Shown here piece by piece: positions 8,801 through 17,500 of a stretch of DNA of 64,000 nucleotides (its first letter is position 1; every line of letters starts with the position of its first letter). The notes beneath the pieces are model-generated. The model made no database searches. It had not been told where the DNA came from and saw nothing but the letters and a program-made list of their open reading frames with translations. Source of the stretch: Rhodopirellula sp. SM50 (GTDB lineage: Bacteria > Planctomycetota > Planctomycetia > Pirellulales > Pirellulaceae); assembly GCF_002289565.1 (NCBI RefSeq), contig NZ_NTFY01000065.1, positions 1 to 64,000 of the forward strand. Direction: 5' to 3'. The translations under genes and the position numbers were made by a program.

Positions 8801-9528
8801 GTCGGTGCGACAACGATCAGCTCTTCTTCCGTCACCGCAACTGGTCGCGTGAGGGTCGGGTTCGCTAGTGGATTGGCGTATTTCGATGAAATGCCCCCGA
8901 GTTCAAACGTCAAACGACCAAGTCCGCGTGGACCGATATTCCGATGTCCCAGGTCGGCGATAACTTCTGCCTTGTTGAACGTGACAGCTTCTTGAAGTCG
9001 CATCGCCAGCTTCGTGCCTGGCCAACGAATGTCATCGTTATCTGATCGTCCTGGCGTCGTCGTTCGCGTAAGTCCCGCGCGGATCATGCACTGATGGCTT
9101 AGATATAGACCAAAATACACAATTTCGACGGCTTCCTTCCTAAAACTCGCGTCGCGAATGAGCGTTGGGTCAACTGATGCTTTCGCCAATACCTCCAATA
9201 CGAACGGGTCTTCTGGATTTGCACTTGGAATCGTGTAGTACCCACCACCGTAAAAAGGCACTTCGGCGACAAACAGTCCCTCATGTGGATCGCCTGGCAT
9301 CTCAGGGCCACCGCACATTGCCTCACCGGAATTGATCCACGATCGCCATGCGTTCCCATCCATTTTGTACAAAGCCGAGTCGTGGTTCTGAGAGCCAATG
9401 ACTGCGGCGGCACGCGTTAGCTCGACGTAGTAGTCTGCGTTTTCGGGAAGCAGTTGCGCACCACCAACCTTTTGGGCGAGATCGCGAAGGTTAAACTCGG
9501 TCAAATCAGTTGTGATCTTGGCAGCCAT
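5863..9528 (-). CDS. Giant protein B with C-terminal PD-(D/E)XK nuclease domain
   Basis: A 1221-aa protein of no named family that I recognise. The C-terminus has a restriction-endonuclease-like core: NRRGKQ near residue 1060, GDIDVAVL (D1104, D1106) and FFPIEAKSF (E1121, K1123), followed by a helix with K-N-Q-F-D-E-L. The same elements with identical D-to-E spacing occur in the upstream 1304-aa protein. The central parts also align (here SIQFDSAFALGASEANNRVE). Residues ~760-960 are rich in Glu/Asp/Arg/Leu and probably helical. No ATPase, helicase or methylase motif is visible. The start ATG lies 23 bases inside the preceding gene, in a different frame, indicating translational coupling. Nuclease function is inferred from motifs. 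Confidence 0.8.
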   Translation of the reverse strand: MAAKITTDLTEFNLRDLAQKVGGAQLLPENADYYVELTRAAAVIGSQNHDSALYKMDGNAWRSWINSGEAMCGGPEMPGDPHEGLFVAEVPFYGGGYYTIPSANPEDPFVLEVLAKASVDPTLIRDASFRKEAVEIVYFGLYLSHQCMIRAGLTRTTTPGRSDNDDIRWPGTKLAMRLQEAVTFNKAEVIADLGHRNIGPRGLGRLTFELGGISSKYANPLANPTLTRPVAVTEEELIVVAPTNFLPAIRDAVFRLAEEQGVLSELTKSIEAQGWVRIMRFLEIQKWVMVGQLNSHSNNGLDVGIFQFDDDKLAVVHLVVDDLTKGSRVVGESHWDLSSQLEQLQASAADVDNDLRAQTDGVNEVMHIVVIQGTGRFHSYSPPELSSSGCPTICLTLDELRVVSQLNSGDPLSLWQFGKSKQSKHGMVSMLGGGFLDQYAQYRQRDSFYFGDDGIPDMVMLFGPGVNVRLDAQAKLDPHVVRMPNQNTFARVYRAQSISDYPIFMTDPLLAGPVRLLVEELPLPIWVVSPGDGADVTDENSSVCFHLADVIAFWIWQVSPTITRWCEETDTLPDEIVISVHVESPDAFFDTDSAVGSTGFDSTVEQNRISIQFDSAFALGASEANNRVERDLVRSLLVDLSACLAIPMNAEEIDEAIAIHAPLGLKRRMKTLSESDALILDSSGLPQVRRIQSFEMERIRDESGEIAKARATNDQQLSACDSHAIHNDIVGEMFKKLESEIARFDDNKLLPNLISRHESLIAELRRTESIVGSHLSAMGDTEDNRQSLQNDLEEFNKASLASRFLLEYVSAIPPSGSDAFSTSAYDRVLAIANEIVECGFLSDGLNNNLSEIEVNLTESQRLKFGNSVYAKAAEKIRNDFYESKADAILNCETKENEGEARRLREDEDKIEKLVDDASIAEFGMLLEEVGTVIGGIGHSQFTSSDGLGSATEVELIDFLEEATDISRDLIEQLLEQFVASPRKKFLKPPEPYATGELWPWKFNRALSYLRKPLIRRGDTLTWGRRSLVQSIRYLCDLVTSGRIKSPTNQAMKTLRGTLANRRGKQYDRELAGKLSALCGYAARPSMTEFNGHTMERSPGEGIGDIDVAVLHKSTRTFFPIEAKSFTLAKTPSEVKNQFDELFTDTNDAMCAVSHHLERVEWVRSNLGDVLSEFGVDSNEADSWTVEPILVLDGDLLSRYLTDPPFAVMTEGEFVQFLISRD

Positions 9529-12500
9529 TAAGTTTGGTGTTTTCTTCTGATATGTCGTAGCGGTCCGCCAGCAGCGAAAAAGTCGCGATTTCGTTCTGCT
9601 TCATTTGGTCTTTCCACGCGAAGAGCATCGGCACCGGATTCTCAAAGACCAGAAGCGGCTCCATCACTATGTCGGATTTCGACCGCACGAATTTCGCGAG
9701 CTTTTCGGTATTTTCGCGTAGTAGCTCAATTCGGTTCAGGTGTTTCAGCAGATCGTCCGGCTTGCCTTTGCTGTTCAATTCTCCACGGTAGTCGCTAAGT
9801 TGCTCTGCAACTTCACCATGAGTCTTGTGGAAATGAAGTGCCTTACACTCAATGCAAAGGACGCGCCCCGAAGACGGGTCAAAAGCGATGACGTCGACGT
9901 CCCCGAACTTCTTTCCCGCCTTTTCAATAAGGATTTCAGTCATCTGGACCTCAATCCACCTTTTCTTTCGACATGAGGTTACCCAGCCCAACTCGGTGAG
10001 TTTCTCGGCAACGCGTTCGGCGAATTGCTTTCCCCGTCGATTGTTAGTTGTAGACCACCAATCACACATTGGTTTGGACAGGAGATCACGCTGTCGGTAA
10101 GTTCCCTCGTAATACGCTCGAAGCACGTAGAAGACAGCCGAGTTCACCATATCAGGGGATACAAGCAGGTTGCCGGTCGTCACTTCAATGATCGGTCGAC
10201 GTAATACCGACAGAGTTCGTCGGATTCGCCAAAGCTGGATATTTCGTTCGTCTTGATCTTCTGTCAGGTTGCGCCATCCATCGCGTAGTGGAAACGCAAA
10301 AGCTTCGACTAGCATCTTCGCGATTTCAGGCGACCGTTCTGCAGCAAGCGCTTTTTCAAAGTCAGGCCGAGAAATCTCAAACATCAGCTCATTGCACTGA
10401 AGTCCTAGTTCGTAGGCTTTGTCGGCCAGATACGCTATATCTTCGATCTCCAGTCCAAGTTCACTGCGGATCGCCTTCCGAAAGTCCGGCTCAAATTCCG
10501 GCGCGTCAGGTCTTTCCTCAGTGGGTGCAGACGCATAAATCTTCTCGCGGTTTTTCACCGAGTGATCGACACGGTCTCCCGTCGCCCTCCCGTGGAAGGG
10601 ACTAAGGATGTCCCGTTCAAACTTTGTATCGGCCAGAATGTCGCCCAGAGGTGTGATTTCCAACTCCGGAGGCATCGCGTTCATGTGGATCGCGTCTGAC
10701 CAACCACCGAGGATGCATATTGCGTTCACGATCGTAAGAAGGCGAGACAGATCGCCTCTTCCAATTTTCATCCCGCCTGCGTCTGGACACTCACAAACCG
10801 CAACCTCTACCAGCAGACGAGACGGTTGGATGACGCCATCGAGCAACCCAACATGCTCGATTATTGTGCTCATCGCGGCATCTTTGTCTCTATGGAGAGC
10901 AATGTTTGCGTGCGCCGTACGCTCCCATCTTTCCCGCTGAAACAACGCGGCTTCATAGTTTGTTAACGTCGTACGGACCACATTCTGGCGATCAAACTGC
11001 CGAAGCTGTCGGCACAGTTCGTCCTCAAGATAGACAACCGTCCTATTGAGCAGCTGGGTACAAGTCCGTTTCGCTCTTAGCTTCTTCCGGCCTTCCGATT
11101 TGCTCTCGACTTTGAAAGCGAGTCCCAGACGCAGATTGCAATTGTCAATCGGATTTGGTTTGACGACTTTCCCACGAATCGAAGTGCCAAAGCGATCTCG
11201 ATACGATTGCTCGACGATGCCGTGAAGATGGCGTCCATCCGGACCGCCCGTGATTGTATCGACTAAGTCGTTTATTCCATCTTCCGGGATATCAATACCT
11301 GGCAACTCCCTGATCCCATGTAACACCTGCCGCAACAACGCGACTTCTGAATCGTTGGTTGAAGAGGCGGTGCCGATCTCAAATTTCGGTCCGATTTCAA
11401 TCACCACGACTCGGGTTGCTGGATCGGCTGAAAAGCTGATATCGCGCTGTATCTCGTCTACCGTCGGAATTGTTTTTGGTGGCCTGAATCCATCCAACCG
11501 AGATTGGTCGCTGAACCGAAAATTCACCTCGGTCGCTCCCGCGTCTTTGAAGCTGCACCGGTCTCCAATTGATTCTACAATTCGTCCGATCCACGTACGG
11601 AGCATCTCAAGTCGTTCATAGTTCAGTGGACTCAGATCACAATCGGGCAAAGTAAACCACCAAGAGTGGTCGCCGTCAACGAAAATGACACTTGGCTGCG
11701 AAACGTCAAGGTCGACTGGAGCATACGTTTCCCGCAACGCGTCTTCTGCAAAATGATGCTTTGCGAAAACTCGTACCAGCCGAGTTGAACGATCGACGTG
11801 ATTCGCGTCGCGGATGTCGCAGCTACGCAACGATTCGGCACGAATTTGTTGAACGAATCCAGGTGCAATGCCCAAAGTGAAATTCTTGTTTCGGAATTCG
11901 CTTGGCAAATCCTGCGAACGCACAACATGTCCCTCGTTTGCGCGTACCCAGGCTACTAAAGTCGCAATCCCATCGTGATTGTCAAATGTGACTCCAAGCT
12001 CTTCTGCTTTTCGCTTCCCTTGCAAGATTCTCACAAGGTCGAAGGTCTCGAAACTATCAAGACGATTCAAGTGAATCAGATCTTCAAGAGAGCAGTGTTC
12101 AACGCACCAGTCCTGCTGGTCAAACTCAATCGGCGGAAGATCAATCGTTCTGCCAACACCGCAATCTACGATAAGGGTCAGACCAAGATCAAGTCTCGCG
12201 CGCTTCCGGAACTGTGACGCACATCTGCTGATTCGATCCCTGATTTCACTCGATGCAGTTGCTCCCCGTGGACGTCGGCCAACAGTTCGCGTCTCGGCAA
12301 TGTCGTCCAGATCGTCCCCAACGAAAAGAAGCTGGATGACTTCGCCTGAATCCGAGATTGATGCGCATTCGGCGATTGGGCCTGCCCCAGAGTCCCGAAA
12401 CGCCAACGGATAATTGGGTGGAATGCCAAATACGCGCTCTGTCTGAATGAGGTCTATCGTTGAGGCATTTAGCCGATCAGCAAACTCCGCAACAAAGCCG

Positions 12501-13420
12501 TTTCCGACTGCAGCTTCTACAAGGAACTCGCGAATCGCAATGGGAACTGAAGCGGGCATCGCCATTACCCACGAATCGGCTTCTCGGATCAAGGGAAATC
12601 GGTGGAGCAAACTGTTTGAAGTTGGCAAATTTTCTTGTGTTGACCGCCATTTGTCACGGATCGTGAAAGGCCGAAGCAAATGTTCCTGGATATCTAAATC
12701 GTCAAGGTCTTCAAGCGTAAACACGACGCCTCGTGGACTGGGGAGGTCGCTCACATTTACCGAATCCAGCGGGGTTGGGCTCCCTACCTCATATCGCCCA
12801 ACACTATTCCGTCGACAAGACTCATCGACCAATGCAATGAGCGATCGAATACAGCTCTTCAGCGTGTCGAATCCATCCTCGTCCGGCGTCGCTTCCATCA
12901 CCGCGAGGCACCGCTGCAAGATAGAAATGTTGCTTTCCCAGATTCCGTTCAACAGCAGATACGAACGATTCTGGAAAACAACCGGAGCCGTCATCACATT
13001 TTCTGCCGGATCTTCAAGGCGAATGAGACGTGTTCTCTGCAACGCATTAAACACCTCGGCAACGCACGTATCCGATGCACCTTCACCATTGGCGATTGCC
13101 ATGACGGTGTGCGCCATGGCCTCAATTCTCAGCGTATTAGACTGCAATTGAGGGTCAAAGAACAAGGAAGAAACTCTAGCTGTCAGATCGAAACATGAGC
13201 ACCTTTGAATGTTCTTTCCCTGCAGACCGAGGTCAGCGAGTAGCTCCAACGGAGTTGGCTCAGTCAAACAAAATTCCTTTGGGAGATCAACGGTTTCTTC
13301 CATGGTGAGGTTTCCCAAAGACTCCGGTGTCAGATTAGCCACTAAGTCTGCTAATCTGCAAGTTCGACGACACAACCAATGACACAGCTCCGAAGATGGA
13401 GTTCGCATGGCTTGCTTCAT
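9506..13420 (-). CDS. Giant protein A with C-terminal PD-(D/E)XK nuclease domain
   Basis: A 1304-aa protein, first gene of a two-gene minus-strand unit. The C-terminal domain has NNRRGKQFAERVAEKL, then FGDVDVIAF (D1174, D1176) and VLCIECKAL (E1191, K1193), then H-G-E-V-A-E-Q-L: a canonical PD-(D/E)XK fold with predicted DNA cleavage activity. It is homologous to the downstream 1221-aa protein in this domain and in a central stretch (VVVIEIGPKFEIGTASSTND), so the pair arose by duplication. The N-terminal ~1000 residues show no recognisable ATPase or binding domain. The start is uncertain: the ATG at 13420 and another at 13408 both lack a clear ribosome site. The neighbourhood suggests defence; the biochemical role is not known. 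Confidence 0.8.
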   Translation of the reverse strand: MKQAMRTPSSELCHWLCRRTCRLADLVANLTPESLGNLTMEETVDLPKEFCLTEPTPLELLADLGLQGKNIQRCSCFDLTARVSSLFFDPQLQSNTLRIEAMAHTVMAIANGEGASDTCVAEVFNALQRTRLIRLEDPAENVMTAPVVFQNRSYLLLNGIWESNISILQRCLAVMEATPDEDGFDTLKSCIRSLIALVDESCRRNSVGRYEVGSPTPLDSVNVSDLPSPRGVVFTLEDLDDLDIQEHLLRPFTIRDKWRSTQENLPTSNSLLHRFPLIREADSWVMAMPASVPIAIREFLVEAAVGNGFVAEFADRLNASTIDLIQTERVFGIPPNYPLAFRDSGAGPIAECASISDSGEVIQLLFVGDDLDDIAETRTVGRRPRGATASSEIRDRISRCASQFRKRARLDLGLTLIVDCGVGRTIDLPPIEFDQQDWCVEHCSLEDLIHLNRLDSFETFDLVRILQGKRKAEELGVTFDNHDGIATLVAWVRANEGHVVRSQDLPSEFRNKNFTLGIAPGFVQQIRAESLRSCDIRDANHVDRSTRLVRVFAKHHFAEDALRETYAPVDLDVSQPSVIFVDGDHSWWFTLPDCDLSPLNYERLEMLRTWIGRIVESIGDRCSFKDAGATEVNFRFSDQSRLDGFRPPKTIPTVDEIQRDISFSADPATRVVVIEIGPKFEIGTASSTNDSEVALLRQVLHGIRELPGIDIPEDGINDLVDTITGGPDGRHLHGIVEQSYRDRFGTSIRGKVVKPNPIDNCNLRLGLAFKVESKSEGRKKLRAKRTCTQLLNRTVVYLEDELCRQLRQFDRQNVVRTTLTNYEAALFQRERWERTAHANIALHRDKDAAMSTIIEHVGLLDGVIQPSRLLVEVAVCECPDAGGMKIGRGDLSRLLTIVNAICILGGWSDAIHMNAMPPELEITPLGDILADTKFERDILSPFHGRATGDRVDHSVKNREKIYASAPTEERPDAPEFEPDFRKAIRSELGLEIEDIAYLADKAYELGLQCNELMFEISRPDFEKALAAERSPEIAKMLVEAFAFPLRDGWRNLTEDQDERNIQLWRIRRTLSVLRRPIIEVTTGNLLVSPDMVNSAVFYVLRAYYEGTYRQRDLLSKPMCDWWSTTNNRRGKQFAERVAEKLTELGWVTSCRKKRWIEVQMTEILIEKAGKKFGDVDVIAFDPSSGRVLCIECKALHFHKTHGEVAEQLSDYRGELNSKGKPDDLLKHLNRIELLRENTEKLAKFVRSKSDIVMEPLLVFENPVPMLFAWKDQMKQNEIATFSLLADRYDISEENTKLNGCQDHN

Positions 13421-14591
13421 TCAAGACCACAATTTAGTCGATTCTCTTTACTTCGCGGAGTACCCAAACGAACCGCTGGCCGAAGAATCCGTCGCTGCCG
13501 ATCAACTCACCGCAGGTCAAGTCGGTTGGGCAAACCGAGGGGGCGAACCCACTCGTCGAATTGCATTCGGTGTCTCAGACCGATGCAAGATATAGACGTG
13601 CGTAAGCTGCACTGGTGGCCGACGCCGGATAGTCGTGGGAAATGCAGTCGCTGACGCCGGTTCTATCGACAGGGGCGAACTTCGCACCTGCGCCCTGACG
13701 CGTTGAGCTGCGGTCAGCGAGCCGTCCAAAAGCGTGATCACTGGTTTAAAGAACGCCAGTCACCCGCACTCTGGCAATCGCTGCGGTTCCGGAATGGGGG
13801 GGGCATTGGCGGTTGCCAATGCCAGCATCCCGCGTGTTTGATATCATCCTGCCGTGGTTGATCTTGCCATGCAGCAATGAGCGGCTGATCGATTGGATTC
13901 TTGTGACGTGCGGTAACACTGCCAAGGGCAGCGTTCACCTACTATTAGACAAGGCGTTGTTTCTGGATTCGACTGCGAAGCTTGGTTCCGTGCCCGACTG
14001 CCTGATGTCGAGGGGCGCTGAAAAGGGGCCAGTGATGGGCGCTTGAAAGCCCTCTACCCTGAGAGGCTATTCGTCTACGACAACAAGTGTAAATCCAAAG
14101 CGCATGCGGCCGCTGCGCAATTGCTTGAGCATGTCCGCAAAAGAGAAGAAGCCAATTCTGAAGCCGAAGCTGGTTGAATCTTTTTTCACTTGGGCTTTCT
14201 TTGAGTTGCGAAAAACATGTCACTAGCCTTGCGAGCAAGCACTGGTGCCCGGCTCGAGCTTCCTGTGATTGCAACTGCCTTGTCCGCCTCGGCAACGGTT
14301 AGCAAATCCTGTCCTGTCAGCTTGAAGGATCTTTTCACCAGACAACCGGTCCACTTGGGAAAAAAATGGTTCAGCCACTCGGCTTACCGCCCAATATTTT
14401 ACTGCATTGAGCAGAGTCGCACACAGATCACTCGGAACTAGGAGCATATTATGAGTCTGCGACTTTGAATTCTAGCGGCGCTTCCGTGTGCCGCGTGAAA
14501 CAATTCAGCATTAGCCGTTCTGTTCACGCAGTGCGTTGAAACCGGCGGTAGGTCCTACTATACCATCGCCAAATTCAACGACTAAATCCGA
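13421..14591. other. 1.2-kb spacer with no supported intact gene
   Basis: This separates the twin giant genes from the STAND gene. No frame has a recognisable product. A 49-residue plus-strand stretch ending at 14177 (contains LKALYPERLFVYDNKCKSK) has protein-like composition but is preceded by stops, and may be the tail of a decayed gene. The region must contain the promoter for the leftward twin pair. Confidence 0.4.
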
Positions 14592-17500
14592 TTATCCGAA
14601 AGCCGGGATGTCCAAAACAATTGACCTTACGACAAAACCATCACCAGTCAATTCGTTGGCTTGCTGCCTGAAGTATTCGCGGGCGTCGGTAGTGCTACGC
14701 TTTCGCGTGTCCTTGTAGCGATTGTCAGCCGGGTCCCATTGACCGCAAAGAAACCAGCCGACAACGTAGGTGCCAAAAAAGCAGCTGTTGTTCTTCATGT
14801 AGCGGTCCAGAAGTTGCGTCTGCATCGCTGTCTCAACCTCGCGGTTCCAGCATCCCTTGACCTCAACGATTGTCTTGATCTGTCGCTCCTCGCCACGTGA
14901 CAGTTGAATGCGTACTGTCACGTAGAGATCCGTGAACTCCCCGCCTTCCTCGCCTCTTTGACGGACCTGTACTTCACGAAGCGAGACGATCCCAAGGGCG
15001 TCAAGATCACGCCGGAGGTGTCGGGCAATGTAGTCTGACAGATCATTTTCATTTACTGGACGCCACGTCTTGTCGCGTTTGTCGTAATCCCAGAGATCCC
15101 TCGCAGCAGGGATCTCTCCAGAAAGCTCTGACTGCAATCGGCTTAGCGACTCTGCAATGACGTCATGAAGCTCAGACTCACTGCGCACCAATCGACTGTT
15201 CTTAGATCCTAGCAATGTCTTTAACGCGTCAATATCCATCGGTTCCCAAGACGAGTTGAGGTGAGCCCGACGAGCACGGCGTACACTTCCCCAAAGAAAC
15301 TCGTACTGAGGAAAGTCCTGTGCAAGCTGCGTAACTTGCTGACAAGATTCGGATGAACCGAGCTCGCAGAGTCGATTCAGCAGGCGGTCTCTAAATTGTT
15401 GAACTTCATACTCGTCCGATAAATTTCTTGCGCCGGAGCTTTCGTCGTTATCCTCGTAGGGGTATTCACGCACAATGATTCGAAACAAAGCGGCGATAGT
15501 CTCCTCGGACAGCGAGTCGACAGACCCACGAGGCTCTCTGAAAGTGCTTGCGATGGTTGGAACGATTCGGCGTCTCGCAACCTTGTTAACCTTCAAACTT
15601 GGTAATAGGGATCCAACGCCTCTATCGTTGGAGCAGAACCACAATGCGACGCTTGCAGCACACGCTTGGCCGAGATTTGACCAATGCAGACCGGAAATGC
15701 GATGTGCAACCTCAACGGCTCTGTCTCTGCCCGCTGAGATCAGAAACTCAAGGATCTGACCGACCAACCAAGGGCGTAGTGGTCGGTTGCGCGGCCTCCG
15801 CCAGTTTATGGCACTGCTGACGAGTTTTGTACTGCCGTATCTCTGTCTTGGTCGATCGCTGTTTCTTGCGTGCCATGACTTGCGTTTGCAACGGTCAGCC
15901 AATAGCTGGGGTTCCTGGCTCGCACAGGGCACTCGTCGGGACCGACGCATTCCTTGTTTCTGCGCGATTGCTGATAGGCGACGACCGGCGTGAAGGCCCT
16001 TGCTCCCAAAAAGAAATTGCCTTGGCAACATATCGATGAGCGTCTGCTCAAGCCTTTCATCCAGGATGTTACGGATACGCCCCAACGCCGTCAAACTCAA
16101 ACGTGAGTCGGATCGATTCCTATAATCGATGATCGATTTGATTGTTTCGACAACGGCGTTCGGGGCAACCTCGTACAACCGAGCTGTCAGCCTGATTGCC
16201 CTGGAGTGCGTTTCACTCCCTGGGACTTCCGGAATGTCGAAGCACAAGATTACTGGGGCCAGCTCGGCCCATACCCTGTCCGACAGGGTTCTAAAATCAG
16301 CATCCGCTTCTTTGGTCACTAACACCAAGGCTAGGTACGCGAAATTCTCAGGAAAGTAGCTCAACGAACCTGAAACCCAGCGGTATCTGGCCGTTTCCCA
16401 GGCTTCAAGAAACGAAACGGCCGCTTGCACGATACGTTCCCGTTGCGTTTCACTCAGCACGCTCCATCCAGGGAAGGTTGTCGGATCATCTGGGAATATA
16501 CCGTCATCGGCGAGCATTTCCCTTCCTAGCCGAAGATCTTTCAGGATCTGCAAAAAGCGATTTGAGTTTCCACCTTCGCAAAGCGCAAGATTCTCCTCTA
16601 TGCGGTCAACGCGGTTAGAACCTGTGCTGCGTGATGCTCTCACCGTGGTTTCTCCCTCTTTAGCACGAAATCGAAGTTCGGCTTGGTGTTCCGCTCTCAT
16701 CTGGTCGGCCTCTACCGATTTAATCGCGACGAATCCGAAGTCTCCGCGGAAGACGTCCGCCACGGCCGCGTTGACAGCAGACAGCTCTGCAAGTTTGTCT
16801 CGATTCGTTTCGTCACTCTGGCGATAGACCCGATAAAGAATTGCGGCCCAGCGATGTTCGTCATCCGGAGCAGTTGCCAACGTGACCTTGTTGATAAGCC
16901 AATCGGTATCGTCTTGCCGCAACAGATGAAGGCAGAGCTGTTGGACGATGTACTTTTCTTCTCGCGTGAACGGATCGAGTGGGACAAGTGCTGCTTCCGC
17001 GAGTGCACGGCGCGCATCAGCACTGATTGTTTCAAGCTGGTCGCCCGAGAGGATCTGGCGATGAAACTTCGTTACAGCGATCCGCGCAAGACCCGCGATT
17101 CCGACACGAACTTCCTCATCATCCAGTGCTGTTACGCACTTTGCTACGATGTCCCTAATCACGTAACGGAAAGGGTGCGTGTCGAACATCTGGTCGACAT
17201 GGTTGATCACCCATTCAATTGCGCCGGGTAGATCGCACTTTTCGAGGTGCTTGATCAGTGTCCCATGAAGAAAGTTTGCGTATTGTCCACCATACGCATC
17301 GCGTTTTGGTTCTGTCAGGAATTCCGTGAAGAGTGCGTCGGCGCTGATGACGCGAGATGGCCAAAGTGCGTTCAGAGCGATGCCACGAAGATCGTCATCA
17401 AGATCAGCCGTCACGTGTGATGACGATTTCAACAATAGGAGAAGCTGGTTTGGACGGGGGGCAATCTCCACAAAGGCTTCCGCAGCGGCCTTTCGCACGT

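Noticed and set aside
13945-14295. 116-aa minus-strand frame in the spacer before the STAND gene
   Set aside because: Arg/Cys/Gln-rich, no ribosome site, and no resemblance to any family.
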